Positions 24,288-36,613 of a DNA stretch of 64,000 nt are shown one piece after another. Numbering within the stretch: position 1 is the first letter of the stretch; each line of letters opens with the position of its first letter. A program made the position numbers and the translations under genes. The stretch spans positions 2,542,001-2,606,000 of the forward strand of contig NZ_AP022561.1 in the NCBI RefSeq assembly GCF_010726245.1, in the 5' to 3' direction. The notes beneath the pieces are model-generated. The model did no database searches, was not told the DNA's origin, and worked only from the letters and a program-made list of their open reading frames with translations. This DNA is from Mycolicibacterium aichiense (GTDB lineage Bacteria; Actinomycetota; Actinomycetes; Mycobacteriales; Mycobacteriaceae).

Positions 24288-25564
24288 CCCAGGATTCTCG
24301 AAGGACGCCGCTGACCCCACCTATCTCAGCGGCCGACATCGATGAGGCCGGTCAGCGAATTGCCGACGTGGTCAGCCAGAGCCCGCTGCAGTACAGCGAC
24401 CGGCTTTCGCAGGCCACCGGCGCCGAGGTCTACCTCAAGCGCGAGGACCTGCAGAGCGTGCGGTCCTACAAGGTGCGCGGCGCCTACAACCTGCTCAAAC
24501 AGCTCTCCGCCGCCGAAATCGCGGCCGGGGTGGTGTGCTCGTCGGCCGGTAATCATGCGCAGGGCTTCGCGCTGGCCTGCCGCTCGATGGGTGTGCACGG
24601 ACGGGTCTACGTGCCCGCCAAGACCCCGAAGCAGAAGCGCGACCGCATCCGTTATCACGGTGGGGAGTTCATCGACCTGATCGTCGGCGGGGCGACCTAC
24701 GATCAGGCGGCGCAGGCGGCTCTCGACGACGTCGCCCGCACCGGCGCCACCTTGGTTCCGCCGTTCGACGATCTGCGCACGATGGCCGGCCAGGGCACGA
24801 TCGCCGTGGAGATCCTCGCCCAGCTCGACACCGAACCGGACCTGGTGGTCGTCCCGGTCGGCGGCGGCGGGTGCATCGCGGGAATCACCACCTATCTGGC
24901 CGAGCGGACATCCAACACCGCGGTGCTCGGCGTCGAGCCCGCAGGCGCGGCCTCGATGATCGCGGCGCTGGCCGCCGGCGGCCCGGTCGAGCTGGATCAC
25001 GTCGACCAGTTCGTCGACGGCGCGGCGGTCAAGCAGATCGGTGCGCTGCCGTATCAGGCGCTGGCCGCGGCGGGCGACATGGTGTCGGTGACGACGGTCG
25101 ACGAGGGTGCGGTCTGCACGGCGATGCTCGACCTCTACCAGAACGAGGGCATCATCGCCGAGCCTGCGGGGGCGCTGTCGGTTGCCGGGTTGCTGGAGGC
25201 CGGAGTGGAGCCCGGGTCGACGGTGGTGTGCCTGATCTCCGGCGGCAACAACGACGTCTCCCGCTACGGCGAGGTGCTCGAGCGGTCGCTGGTGCACCTG
25301 GGCCTCAAGCACTACTTCCTGGTCGACTTCCCGCAGGAGCCGGGTGCACTGCGCCGGTTCCTCGACGAGATCCTCGGGCCGAACGACGACATCACCCTGT
25401 TCGAGTACGTCAAGCGCAACAACCGCGAAACCGGCGAGGCGCTGGTCGGCATCGAACTCGGCTCGGCCGCCGGGCTCGACGGGCTGCGGGCCCGGATGGA
25501 CGCCTCCGGTCTGCACGTCGAGCCGCTGGAGCCCGGTTCGCCGGCCTACCGGTACCTGACCTAG
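24272..25564 (+). CDS. ilvA: Threonine ammonia-lyase (biosynthetic) IlvA
   Basis: PLP enzyme making 2-oxobutanoate from threonine, the first step of isoleucine synthesis; 430 residues. PLP lysine is K67 in SVRSYKVRGAYN; CSSAGNHAQGFAL and the phosphate loop VVPVGGGGCIAGI are intact. The C-terminal regulatory ACT-like domain is short (HYFLVDFPQEPGALRRFLDEIL, about 345–430), as in the actinobacterial single-regulatory-domain form. Start GTG lies inside the chelatase 3' end. It shares its TAG stop with the convergent treZ stop in one CTAG. Confidence 0.95.
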   Translation: MSAELTQDSRRTPLTPPISAADIDEAGQRIADVVSQSPLQYSDRLSQATGAEVYLKREDLQSVRSYKVRGAYNLLKQLSAAEIAAGVVCSSAGNHAQGFALACRSMGVHGRVYVPAKTPKQKRDRIRYHGGEFIDLIVGGATYDQAAQAALDDVARTGATLVPPFDDLRTMAGQGTIAVEILAQLDTEPDLVVVPVGGGGCIAGITTYLAERTSNTAVLGVEPAGAASMIAALAAGGPVELDHVDQFVDGAAVKQIGALPYQALAAAGDMVSVTTVDEGAVCTAMLDLYQNEGIIAEPAGALSVAGLLEAGVEPGSTVVCLISGGNNDVSRYGEVLERSLVHLGLKHYFLVDFPQEPGALRRFLDEILGPNDDITLFEYVKRNNRETGEALVGIELGSAAGLDGLRARMDASGLHVEPLEPGSPAYRYLT

Positions 25565-27285
25565 CCGGCTCGGGTCACCACCACCGAGTGTCCGGGCAGC
25601 GCGGTGCCGTGCTCGCCCACCTCGGGCTCGCCCCACGCCAGGATCGCCTCGCCGGTGACCGGCACGCCGACCGACTGCTTGCCGAGGTTGCAGGCGATCG
25701 CAATGTGGCCGCGCCGCATCACGATCCAGCGTTCGTCCTCGTCGAAATCGACAATCAGATGCTGCAGCCACGCGTCGGCCATGTCGGGTTCGGTCCGGCG
25801 CAATGCGATCAGACCACGGTAGAAGTCCCGCAGTTCGGCATGCCTGCCCTCGTCGATCTCGTCCCAGTTCAGCTTGGAGCGCAGGAACGTCTGCGGGTCC
25901 TGCGGGTCGGGGATGTCGTCGGCATCCCAGCCGTGGTCGGCGAACTCCGCCTTGCGGCCCTCCGCGGTCGCCTTCGCCAGTTCGGGTTCGGGGTGCGAGC
26001 TGAAGAACTGGAACGGGGTCGACGCAGCCCATTCTTCGCCCATGAAAAGCATTGCCGTGTAGGGCGATCCGAGGGCGAGCGCCGCTTTGATGGCGAGCTG
26101 GCCGTAGTCCAGGTTCTGCGACGGCCGGTCACCGGTCGCGCGGTTGCCCACCTGATCGTGGGTGCAGGTGTAGGCCGTGAGCCGGGTGGCCGGGATCAGT
26201 GACTTGTCCAGCGGCCTGCCGTGCCTGCGGTGCCGGAACGACGAATAGGTGCCGGCGTGGAAGTAGCCGTTGCGCAGCGTGCTGGCCAATGCCGACATCG
26301 ACCCGAAATCGGCATAGTAGCCCTGCCGTTCGCCGGACACCGCGGTGTGGATGGCGTGATGGATGTCGTCGTCCCACTGCGCGGTCAGACCATATCCGCC
26401 GCGATCGCGGGGAGTGATCAGCCGCGGATCGTTGAGGTCGCTCTCGGCGATCAGCGACAGCGGTCGGCCCACGGTGGCTGACAGTGCGTCGGTTTCGGCG
26501 GTCATCTCTTCGAGGATGTGAATCGCGGTGTTGTCGACCAGCGCGTGCACCGCGTCGAGCCGCAGGCCGTCGGCGTGGAAGTCGCGCATCCAGCGCAGCG
26601 CGCAGTCGAGGATGTAGCGGCGCACCTCGTCGGCATCGGGTCCGGTGAGGTTGACGCCCTCACCCCATGGGTTGCTGACCGAGGACAGGTACGGGCCGTA
26701 CTTGGGCAGATAGTTGCCGGACGGCCCCAGGTGGTTGAAGACCGCGTCGATCAGGACCCCGAGCCCGCGGGCATGCGCGGCATCGATCAGGCGCACCAAA
26801 CCGTCTGGGCCGCCGTAGGGTTCGTGCACGGCGTACCACAACACTCCGTCGTAGCCCCACCCGTGCTCGCCACTGAAGGCGTTGACGGGCATCAGCTGGA
26901 CGAAGTCGACGCCGAGGTCCACCAGATAGTCCAGCTTCGCGATGGCGGCGTCGAATGTCCCTTCCGGGGTGAACGTTCCGGTGTGCAGCTCGTAGATGAC
27001 CGCACCCTCGATGGAGCGGCCCGCCCAGTGCGTATCCGACCATTGCGCGGAGGAGGGATCCCAGAGTTGGGATCGCTCGTGCACGCCATCGGGCTGGCGG
27101 GCGGAGCGCGGATCCGGCAGCACCGTCGGGTCGTCGTCGAGGACGAAGCCGTACCGGGCGTCCGCGGCGGCGTCGACGTCGGCGCGCCACCAACCGCCGT
27201 CATCGACCGTCATGTCATGGAGCTGCCCGTCGAGGTCGAGGCGCATCTGCTCGGGCAGCGGTGCCCACACGGCGAATTCAGGCAT
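25561..27285 (-). CDS. treZ: Maltooligosyltrehalose trehalohydrolase TreZ
   Basis: Releases trehalose from maltooligosyltrehalose; 574 residues, GH13. An N-terminal beta-sandwich (about 1–90) precedes the TIM barrel: GWGYDGVLWYAVHEPYGGP, LIDAVFNHLGPSGNYL, DGLRLDAVHAL (nucleophile Asp), LIAESDLNDPRL (acid Glu) and the final THDQVGNRA block. The start ATG lies inside the end of treY (8-bp overlap). It is the last gene of the treX-treY-treZ operon. Confidence 0.96.
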   Translation of the reverse strand: MPEFAVWAPLPEQMRLDLDGQLHDMTVDDGGWWRADVDAAADARYGFVLDDDPTVLPDPRSARQPDGVHERSQLWDPSSAQWSDTHWAGRSIEGAVIYELHTGTFTPEGTFDAAIAKLDYLVDLGVDFVQLMPVNAFSGEHGWGYDGVLWYAVHEPYGGPDGLVRLIDAAHARGLGVLIDAVFNHLGPSGNYLPKYGPYLSSVSNPWGEGVNLTGPDADEVRRYILDCALRWMRDFHADGLRLDAVHALVDNTAIHILEEMTAETDALSATVGRPLSLIAESDLNDPRLITPRDRGGYGLTAQWDDDIHHAIHTAVSGERQGYYADFGSMSALASTLRNGYFHAGTYSSFRHRRHGRPLDKSLIPATRLTAYTCTHDQVGNRATGDRPSQNLDYGQLAIKAALALGSPYTAMLFMGEEWAASTPFQFFSSHPEPELAKATAEGRKAEFADHGWDADDIPDPQDPQTFLRSKLNWDEIDEGRHAELRDFYRGLIALRRTEPDMADAWLQHLIVDFDEDERWIVMRRGHIAIACNLGKQSVGVPVTGEAILAWGEPEVGEHGTALPGHSVVVTRAG

Positions 27286-29581
27286 CAGATCTCTCCAAGA
27301 GGACGACGGGCAGCTCGCCGAACAAGTCATCGGCCCGGGTCGGGCCGGTCCATCGGTTACCGGTCAGGCGATCGGTCCACGTGCCGTCCGGCAACGGCAG
27401 GGTCGTGTCGCCCCACCCGTCGTGATGCAACCGTACGGTCCAGCGGGTGACGGCGACCAGCACATCGACGCCGCGCTGGAAGGCCACGATGTGCGGTGCG
27501 GCAGTGCCTTCGGCGAGCACCGGCCGGTAGTCACCGGACAGGAACGCCTCGGGATGGTCGCGGCGGGCATGCAACGCCGCTCGCACCACGCGAATCTTGC
27601 TGTGCGACAGCCCTTCCAGCTCCGCTGTGCGCGCCGGGTAGTCGACCGGCCTGCGGTTGTCCGGGTCGACGAGGCTGTCCTCCCACAACTCGGTGCCCTG
27701 ATAGACGTCCGGGATGCCGGGGACGGTGAGCGCCAGCAGCTTCTGGCCGAGTGCGTCGCTGTGGGCATGCGGTTCGAGCTGCACCACGACCCCGGTGAGT
27801 TCGGTGGCGACCGGGCCGTCCAGGATCGCGTCGACCCAGGCGTGCACCGCGTCCTCGAATCCGGTGTCCGGGTCGTTCCACGAGGTGTGCCACATGGCTT
27901 CCCTGATGGCCTTCTCGGTGTAGGCGTGCACGCGCGTCCGCAGCTCGTCGGTGACCTGTCCGTCGGCCGGCCATACGCCGAAGATGTTCTGCAACAGGAA
28001 CAGTCCGGTCGCGGCGTCCGGCGCGGGTGTGGTGGTCTGCCAGCTGCCCACGAACTCGGCCCACAGCGACGGGACCTGCGACAGCACACCGATGCGCGCC
28101 CGCACATCCTCGCCGCGTTTGGTGTCGTGGGTGGACAACGTGGTCATCGACTTCGGCCACAGGCGGCCCCGGACCGCCGAGCTGCGATGGAATTCCGCGG
28201 CGCTGACGCCGAATCGGTGCGGCTCGCCACCGACCTCGTTCAGCGACACCAACCGGGCGTCGCGGTAGAAGTAGCAATCCTCCACCGACTTCGCCGTCAT
28301 CGCGCCGCACAGCTGCTGCAGCCGTGCGCCCGGCTCGCTGGAATCACCGGCCAGCGCGGCCGACACCAGCTGCAGCGGGACCGCCAGCTCGGGCTGGGCG
28401 GCCACCGTGTGCGCGAAGGCGGTCGACAGCACCGCCGACAAGTTCAGGTAATCCGACCGGTAGACACCGACTTCGGTCAGCAGCGCCGCCACCGCATCGG
28501 GCAACTGCGGATGATCGGCGCCGACGGCCGCCACAATCGAGCGGCACAGCCGAGCGAGCTCGCTGGACAGCGTCGTGGTGGCGGTGCTGATCTTCAACTG
28601 CCGCAGCAGTTCCGGGGCGCCGGCGTAGTCGAAGCCTTCCGCATCGACCAGTTCGGTCAGTGCCTCGGCGCCGGTGGGGTCGACGAAGATGCCGCCCACC
28701 TCGCGCAGTACGTCATAGCCCGTGGTGCCGTCGATCGGCAGCGTCGGGTCCAGCGCCTCATCCACTCCGAGGATCTTCTCGATCACGATCCAGGCCTGCG
28801 GGCCGGTCAGCTCGCGCAGCCATCCCAGGTATCCGGTCGGATCGGTCAGACCGTCAGGGTGGTCGATGCGCACTCCGTCGACCAGGCCGTCGGTGAACCA
28901 GCGGGCCACTTCGGCATGCGATGTGTCGAAAACCTCCCGGTCTTCCTGGCGCAGACCCGCCAGTGAGGTGATCGAGAAGAATCGACGATAGCCGCACACC
29001 CCGTTGCGCCATCCGATCAGCTTGTAGTGCTGCTGATCGTGGACCTCGGGGCCCGAGCCCTCGCCGGTTCCGGGTGCGATGGGGAACGCGAGGTCGCCGA
29101 GCCGTAACACATCACCGTCTACGGTGAGGTCTGCGACATCGCCGTCAGATCCCAGGACCGGCAACAGGATTCGGCCCTCCGGGTCGACCGACCAGTCGAT
29201 GTCGAAGTACGTCGCGTACGGCGACTGCCTGCCGTGCTGCAGCACGTCCCACCACCAGGGGTTGCGCTGAGGCTGGTCGACCCCGACGTGATTGGGGACG
29301 ATGTCGACGACCAGACCGAGGCCGCGTGCCTTGGCGGCCTCGGCGAGCCGCGCCAGGCCTTCGGCGCCGCCCAGTTCCTCGGACACCGTGGTCGGATCGG
29401 TGACGTCGTAGCCGTGGGTGGAGCCCGGTGCCGCGGTCAGGATGGGGGAGAGGTAGAGGTGGGAGACGCCGAGATCGTCGAGATAGGGGATGAGTTCCTC
29501 GGCGTCGGCGAAGGTGAACGCGTCGCCCGCCGAAGCGCCGCGCAGTTGCAGGCGGTAGGTGGACAGCACCGGGTAAGCCAT
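27278..29581 (-). CDS. treY: Maltooligosyltrehalose synthase TreY
   Basis: Intramolecular transglucosylase that converts the reducing end of maltooligosaccharides to trehalose; 767 residues, GH13. Blocks: YRLQLRGASAGDAFTFADAEELIPYLDDLGVSHLYLSPI, VVDIVPNHVGVD, DGVRIDHPDGLTDPTGYL (nucleophile), WIVIEKILG (Glu), LSTHDTKRGEDVRAR. The ATG is chosen at the conserved AYPVLSTYRLQL opening, 17 bp after treX. Complete. Confidence 0.96.
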   Translation of the reverse strand: MAYPVLSTYRLQLRGASAGDAFTFADAEELIPYLDDLGVSHLYLSPILTAAPGSTHGYDVTDPTTVSEELGGAEGLARLAEAAKARGLGLVVDIVPNHVGVDQPQRNPWWWDVLQHGRQSPYATYFDIDWSVDPEGRILLPVLGSDGDVADLTVDGDVLRLGDLAFPIAPGTGEGSGPEVHDQQHYKLIGWRNGVCGYRRFFSITSLAGLRQEDREVFDTSHAEVARWFTDGLVDGVRIDHPDGLTDPTGYLGWLRELTGPQAWIVIEKILGVDEALDPTLPIDGTTGYDVLREVGGIFVDPTGAEALTELVDAEGFDYAGAPELLRQLKISTATTTLSSELARLCRSIVAAVGADHPQLPDAVAALLTEVGVYRSDYLNLSAVLSTAFAHTVAAQPELAVPLQLVSAALAGDSSEPGARLQQLCGAMTAKSVEDCYFYRDARLVSLNEVGGEPHRFGVSAAEFHRSSAVRGRLWPKSMTTLSTHDTKRGEDVRARIGVLSQVPSLWAEFVGSWQTTTPAPDAATGLFLLQNIFGVWPADGQVTDELRTRVHAYTEKAIREAMWHTSWNDPDTGFEDAVHAWVDAILDGPVATELTGVVVQLEPHAHSDALGQKLLALTVPGIPDVYQGTELWEDSLVDPDNRRPVDYPARTAELEGLSHSKIRVVRAALHARRDHPEAFLSGDYRPVLAEGTAAPHIVAFQRGVDVLVAVTRWTVRLHHDGWGDTTLPLPDGTWTDRLTGNRWTGPTRADDLFGELPVVLLERSDA

Positions 29582-29598
29582 AGCTGAGCCTGTTCCCG

Positions 29599-31743
<2,145 letters not shown>

Positions 31744-31749
31744 CGTTAG

Positions 31750-31755
31750 ACCTTA
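31750..31755 (-). promoter_or_regulatory. Leaderless -10 element of the treXYZ operon
   Basis: TAAGGT on the minus strand, then six bases and the treX ATG, giving a transcript that begins at the start codon. Pattern-based. Confidence 0.55.
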
Positions 31756-31784
31756 TCGACGTGGCGCTCGTGATGCGCAAGTTG

Positions 31785-33959
31785 TCACCACCACCGGGTG
31801 GCGGCCCCCAGCTGCTTGCCCAGTTCAGGAATCAACGTGCGCATGTACGTCGCGGAGATGTGATGAGAATCGTGGTAGATCAGCACATTTCCCTCCACGG
31901 CGCGGCACACGTCCGGACGGCACACCGCATCGCTGAGGTCGAGGATCCGCATCTGCGGGAACTGTGCCAGGAAGTCCAGGGTCTGATTGCGGTCGGAGAG
32001 CACGTCGGAGCGCTTGATCCCGCACGATTCCGCGTCGCCGCCCTTGGCCAGGCAGTCGGTCGGGAAGAACGGTTCGCCGTTGCGCACCAGCCACGGGGTG
32101 TCACGCATCGCCAGGATCGGAATGTTGTTGTCCGACAAGGTCTGCCAGATACCGATGTACGTCGCGGGCATCACATCGCCGGGCTTGATGTTCCACGGCC
32201 GGGTGGATGTGGTGAACACGAAGCTGGGGCGGTCGCTGATCAGCTTGGCCATCACCCGTTCATTCCACTCGTGGCAGTTCGGGTACGGCCGGTTGTCGCC
32301 CATCACCAGCGGTTCCTGCTCGGTGGTCAGCGGGCAGCCCATCTTCAGATACGTGACGATCTTGAAGTGGTGCATCTTGGCCAGCGCGTCCAACGCGGTG
32401 ATCCAGTGCTCGGCATGCGATCCGCCCGCCAGGGCGATCGTTCGGGTCGCCGACAGGTCGCCGTAGGTGCAGTTGATGACCCCGACAGTGTCGAAATCGC
32501 TGATGCAGCCGTCGTTGGTGGATTCGGGCAGGTCGTTCTTCGCTTCGAGCACGGTGGGCCGCATCGGCAGCTTCGGCACCCGGGCGTGCTCGGTCAGCGC
32601 CCGCGCCCCCGGGTAACCGGCGGTCGAGAGCGTCACCAGCTCCCTGCCGTGCGAGCGCTGCACGGTGACGTGCTCGCGCCACGTGAACGACGTCGCCGTC
32701 AGCGCCACCCCGAGTAGCCCGACCGTGGTGCCCAGCGCGATCGTCGGCCTGCGCAGGCGGGTGCGCCACGGGATGCTGGGCTGCGGCGTCACCTGCGCCG
32801 CGGCATTGCGCCGGAATCGCAGCGGCTCCTCGACGAATCGCATGGTGAGGTAGGCCAGCACGCCGGAGATCGCGAGGATGACGGCGCCGTCGACGAAACC
32901 CGCCCGGCTGCCGTCGGTGTAGGCGAGCCAGAAGATCAGCAGCGGCCAGTGCCATAGGTACAGGGAGTAGGCCATCGCGCCGAGGGTCATCAGCGGGGCG
33001 GCCGACAACAGCCGGTTGGGCAGCGGCAGCCGGTCCCTGGTCGACGGCCGTGCCTGGCGGTTCGCCGCCGCCAGAATCATCAGCACGGTCGCACCGACCG
33101 GCACCAGCGCCCACGGACCGGGGAACTCGCGGACCCCGTCGATCAGCGCACCGCACGACACGATCGCGGCCAGCCCCACCGTGGCCGCCACCGTGCGCAG
33201 CCACATCGGCCAGCGGATGTAGGGAACCGCCGCGCCCACCAGAACACCGAGCAGAAGCTCCCAGGCGCGCGCGAAGCTGTTGTAGTACGCGGCTGTCTGG
33301 TCGTTGACGTGGAGCACGGTGGCAAAGGTGAATGACGCGATGGTGAGGCCGGCCAGCAAAGCCACGAACGTTGGCCGCAGTCGCTTGCCAAGCGGGCGCC
33401 TCAGCAAATATGCGAACGCGAAAATAAGGACAAGAAACGAGATGTAGAACTGGCCCTGAACAGACATCGACCAGATGTGCTGCAGCGGGCTGACCGCCTC
33501 ACCGGCCCGCAGATAGTTGGACTCGGTCGCCGAAAGCTCCCAGTTCTGGTAGTAGCCGAGGCTCGCCAGGCTCTGGTCAGCAAAGGTCTCCCAGCGGGTC
33601 TGGGGCTGGATGAGAACCGTCAAAACGGCACCCGCGGCAAGCACCACGACCAGTGCGGGCAGCAGCCTGCGGACAAGTCGTCGAATCTCTGGCCAGGGCG
33701 ACAGCGAAGAGTCGGGATTCAGTGCGGTGCGCAGTAGGGAGCCGCCGAAGAAGAAGCCGGAGAGCACCAGGAAGACGTCCACACCGCCCGAGACGCGCCC
33801 GAACCACACGTGGAACACCGCGACGAGGGCGATGGCCAACCCCCGCAGACCGTCGAGATCGTGACGGTAGAAGCCCGATTGCCGCGAACCCATCGCCGTG
33901 CGGGGAGCGGAGTCCGCCGGCGTCACTGCTGACGGGCGGGGCGGGCTGAGGGTGAACAT
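31785..33959 (-). CDS. Acyltransferase-3 membrane protein with C-terminal SGNH domain
   Basis: A 724-residue OafA/YrhL-type protein, like mycobacterial Rv1565c. The first 400 residues are the ten-plus-helix acyltransferase-3 domain, opening YRHDLDGLRGLAIALVAVFHVWFGRVSGGVDVFLVLSGFF with the catalytic-region Arg and His. The C-terminal 300 residues form an extracytoplasmic SGNH hydrolase-like domain (IALAGGSHAEHW, and the terminal YHDSHHISATYMRTLIPELG with the D…H pair). It probably O-acylates an envelope glycan or lipid. The upstream ATG is used; MGSRQSGF, 22 codons later, is an alternative start. TAGATT 11 nt upstream is a possible -10. Confidence 0.9.
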   Translation of the reverse strand: MFTLSPPRPSAVTPADSAPRTAMGSRQSGFYRHDLDGLRGLAIALVAVFHVWFGRVSGGVDVFLVLSGFFFGGSLLRTALNPDSSLSPWPEIRRLVRRLLPALVVVLAAGAVLTVLIQPQTRWETFADQSLASLGYYQNWELSATESNYLRAGEAVSPLQHIWSMSVQGQFYISFLVLIFAFAYLLRRPLGKRLRPTFVALLAGLTIASFTFATVLHVNDQTAAYYNSFARAWELLLGVLVGAAVPYIRWPMWLRTVAATVGLAAIVSCGALIDGVREFPGPWALVPVGATVLMILAAANRQARPSTRDRLPLPNRLLSAAPLMTLGAMAYSLYLWHWPLLIFWLAYTDGSRAGFVDGAVILAISGVLAYLTMRFVEEPLRFRRNAAAQVTPQPSIPWRTRLRRPTIALGTTVGLLGVALTATSFTWREHVTVQRSHGRELVTLSTAGYPGARALTEHARVPKLPMRPTVLEAKNDLPESTNDGCISDFDTVGVINCTYGDLSATRTIALAGGSHAEHWITALDALAKMHHFKIVTYLKMGCPLTTEQEPLVMGDNRPYPNCHEWNERVMAKLISDRPSFVFTTSTRPWNIKPGDVMPATYIGIWQTLSDNNIPILAMRDTPWLVRNGEPFFPTDCLAKGGDAESCGIKRSDVLSDRNQTLDFLAQFPQMRILDLSDAVCRPDVCRAVEGNVLIYHDSHHISATYMRTLIPELGKQLGAATRWW

Positions 33960-34072
33960 GATCGGGAGTCAATCTACCCAAACCCGGTATTCTTCTCATC
34001 CGCAGCGAATGGCGCGTCGGGGCTACGAAATCCGTTGAGCAAACGCTCTCCGGCGCCGGATCTCACCTCGGC

Positions 34073-34078
34073 TAGGCT
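34073..34078 (+). promoter_or_regulatory. Candidate leaderless -10 element of bioA
   Basis: TAGGCT followed by eight bases and the GTG start of bioA. No BioQ-type TGAAC-N3-GTTCA box is present between the acyltransferase start and bioA. Confidence 0.42.
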
Positions 34079-34086
34079 CACACAAC

Positions 34087-35379
34087 GTGTCGGCGTTGAC
34101 CCCCCACCAGATCAGCGAGATCGACGCCGCGCACATCTGGCACCCGTACAGCACGATCGGCGCCGAGGCCATGGCACCGGTGGTGGCCACTCGGGCCGAC
34201 GGCGCGTGGCTGACCCTGGTTCGCGACGACACCGAGATCAGGGTGCTCGATGCGATGGCGTCCTGGTGGACTGCGGTGCACGGGCACGGCAACCCGGTGT
34301 TGGACGCGGCGCTGAGCCGTCAGTTGTCGACGATGAATCACGTCATGTTCGGCGGCTTGACCCACGAGCCCGCGGCACGTCTGGCGCAGCTGCTGGTGGA
34401 CATCACGCCCGCCGGGCTGGAGACCGTGTTCTTCTCCGACTCCGGCTCGGTGGCCGTGGAGGTCGCGGTCAAGATGGCGCTGCAGTACTGGCGCAGCGCG
34501 GGCCGGTTCGGCAAGTCCAAACTGATGACGTGGCGTGGCGGATATCACGGCGACACCTTCACCCCGATGAGCGTCTGCGACCCCGACGGCGGCATGCACT
34601 CGCTGTGGAGCGACGTGTTGTCCCCGCAGGTGTTCGCGCCCCCGGTGCCGGGTGACTACGACCCGGCCTACGTCGCGGCGTTCGGAGACCAGCTGCTCGC
34701 GCATGCCGACGAGCTCGCCGCCGTGATCGTCGAACCGGTGGTCCAAGGTGCCGGCGGAATGCGATTCCACGACCCGCGCTACCTCACCGACCTGCGCGCG
34801 CTCTGCGACCGCGCCGGAGTGCTGCTCATCTTCGACGAAATCGCCACCGGTTTCGGGCGCACCGGCGAGCTGTTCGCCGCCGACCACGCCGGCGTCAGTC
34901 CCGACATCATGTGCGTCGGCAAGGCATTGACCGGCGGTTACGTCACGCTGGCGGCGACACTGTGCACGCTGGATATCGCGCGGACGATCAGTGGCAGCGA
35001 TGCGGGTGCGTTGATGCACGGCCCGACGTTCATGGCCAACGCGCTGGCGTGTGCGGTGTCGGTGGCCTCAGTCGAACTGTTGCTCGCCCAGGACTGGCGC
35101 GCCCGGGTCGCCGAGATCGGTGCCGGGCTGGCTGAGGGGGTCGAGCCGGCCCGCGCGCTGTCGTCGGTGGCCGACGTCCGGGTGCTCGGTGCGATCGGTG
35201 TGATCGAGACACGGCAGCCGGTCGACCTCACCGTCGCCACCCCGGTCGCCCTGGACAACGGCGTCTGGCTGAGGCCCTTCCGCAACCTGATCTACGCGAT
35301 GCCGCCGTTCATCTGCACTCCGGACGAGGTGGATCAGATCACCTCGGCGATGGTCGCCGTGGCGTGTGCACTGGGCTGA
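34087..35379 (+). CDS. bioA: Adenosylmethionine-8-amino-7-oxononanoate aminotransferase BioA
   Basis: PLP aminotransferase making 7,8-diaminopelargonate (DAPA) from KAPA using S-adenosylmethionine; 430 residues. Diagnostic features: HIWHPYST near the N-terminus, the fold-I block LLIFDEIATGFGRTGELFA, PLP lysine K279 in MCVGKALTGGYVTLA, and GPTFMANALACAV. Start GTG has TAGGCT at leaderless distance. It is separated from bioF by 85 bp that hold a promoter and BioQ site, so the bio genes form at least two transcription units. Confidence 0.96.
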   Translation: MSALTPHQISEIDAAHIWHPYSTIGAEAMAPVVATRADGAWLTLVRDDTEIRVLDAMASWWTAVHGHGNPVLDAALSRQLSTMNHVMFGGLTHEPAARLAQLLVDITPAGLETVFFSDSGSVAVEVAVKMALQYWRSAGRFGKSKLMTWRGGYHGDTFTPMSVCDPDGGMHSLWSDVLSPQVFAPPVPGDYDPAYVAAFGDQLLAHADELAAVIVEPVVQGAGGMRFHDPRYLTDLRALCDRAGVLLIFDEIATGFGRTGELFAADHAGVSPDIMCVGKALTGGYVTLAATLCTLDIARTISGSDAGALMHGPTFMANALACAVSVASVELLLAQDWRARVAEIGAGLAEGVEPARALSSVADVRVLGAIGVIETRQPVDLTVATPVALDNGVWLRPFRNLIYAMPPFICTPDEVDQITSAMVAVACALG

Positions 35380-35425
35380 ATAGCGCGACTCCTCACCCCT
35401 CGTGCCTCGGCGCTCGTCGTCACGC

Positions 35426-35443
35426 TAACCTGAACGGTGTTCA
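35426..35443 (+). promoter_or_regulatory. bioFD promoter with BioQ operator
   Basis: TAACCT (35426–35431) overlaps by one base the palindrome TGAACGGTGTTCA (35431–35443), TGAAC-N3-GTTCA, the consensus operator of the TetR regulator BioQ. The operator covers the predicted transcription start, so repression by occlusion is likely. Followed by a GGAGGAGT ribosome site for bioF. Confidence 0.82.
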
Positions 35444-35464
35444 AGTAGCGTCGGAGGAGTGCCT

Positions 35465-36613
35465 GTGACCCGCGTCGGTCTTTCCCCACTGGCCTGGCTC
35501 GACACCGTCGAGCGGCAGCGCCGGGACGCCGGCCTACGCCGGTCGCTACGGACCCGGCCCGCGGTGGCCACCGAGCTGGACCTGGCCTCGAATGACTATC
35601 TGGGCCTGTCCCAGCATCCCGCGGTCATCGACGGTGGGGTGGGTGCGTTGCGCACGTGGGGTGCGGGATCGACCGGCTCGCGGCTGGTTACCGGAAACAC
35701 CGAACTGCACGAGGAATTCGAAAGCGCCCTGGCTGATTTCGTCGGCGCCGAGGCCGCGCTGGTGTTCTCCTCGGGCTACACCGCCAACATCGGCGCCACC
35801 GTGGCGCTGTCCGGCCCGGGCTCGCTGATCGTGTCCGACGCGCTGTCACACGCCTCGCTGGTCGACGCATGTCGGCTGTCGCGGGCGCGGGTAGTCGTCG
35901 CGCCGCATCTCGACGTCGAGGCTGTCGAGGCAGCGCTGGCCGGGCGCGACGAAGAGCGGGCGCTGGTCATCACCGAATCGGTGTTCAGCACCGACGGCGC
36001 GCTGGCGCCGCTGCGCAGGCTCCACGAGGTCTGCCGCAGGCACGGGGCGCTGTTGCTGGTCGACGAGGCCCATGGCCTCGGGGTCCGCGGCACCGGCGGA
36101 CGTGGCCTGATTCACGAGGCCGGATTGGCCGGTGCGCCCGACGTGATCATGACGACGACCATGTCGAAGTCGCTGGGCAGCCAAGGTGGTGCGGTGCTCG
36201 GCCCCGCCGCGGTGCGCGACCACCTCATCGACGCCGCGCGGACGATGATCTTCGACACCGGACTGGCCCCGGCGCCGGTCGGCGCCGCACTCGCTGCGCT
36301 CACCGTGCTGGTTGCCGAACCGGGGCGGGCCACCGCTGTGATCGACCGGGCCCGGGAGCTGGCCGAGATGTGTGACGTGCCAGAGGAGCCCGAATCTGCC
36401 GTCGTCTCAGTCATTCTCGGCGACCCGGAGATCGCGGTGGCCGCGGCGAGCGCCTGTCTGGAGGCCGGGGTGCGGGTCGGGTGTTTCCGGCCGCCGACGG
36501 TTCCGGCGGGCACCTCGCGGCTGCGGCTGACCGCGCGGGCGTCGTTGACCGACGAGGAGATGGACACCGCGCGCGAGGTTCTGTCCGCGGTGTTGGGGGC
36601 GCAGCCCCGATGA
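35465..36613 (+). CDS. bioF: 8-amino-7-oxononanoate synthase BioF
   Basis: PLP enzyme condensing pimeloyl thioester with alanine to KAPA; 382 residues. Signature blocks: [49 protein letters not shown], and PLP lysine K235 in [16 protein letters not shown]. The GTG at this position is preferred because GGAGGAGT lies five bases upstream; an in-frame GTG two codons earlier overlaps that ribosome site. The end overlaps bioD (ATGA). Confidence 0.95.
   Translation: MTRVGLSPLAWLDTVERQRRDAGLRRSLRTRPAVATELDLASNDYLGLSQHPAVIDGGVGALRTWGAGSTGSRLVTGNTELHEEFESALADFVGAEAALVFSSGYTANIGATVALSGPGSLIVSDALSHASLVDACRLSRARVVVAPHLDVEAVEAALAGRDEERALVITESVFSTDGALAPLRRLHEVCRRHGALLLVDEAHGLGVRGTGGRGLIHEAGLAGAPDVIMTTTMSKSLGSQGGAVLGPAAVRDHLIDAARTMIFDTGLAPAPVGAALAALTVLVAEPGRATAVIDRARELAEMCDVPEEPESAVVSVILGDPEIAVAAASACLEAGVRVGCFRPPTVPAGTSRLRLTARASLTDEEMDTAREVLSAVLGAQPR

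Noticed and set aside
14095..24290. Mobile element or genomic island borders around the nitrate cluster
   Set aside because: No integrase, transposase, tRNA or direct repeats at either edge; overlap of the chelatase with ilvA argues for an old, settled junction.
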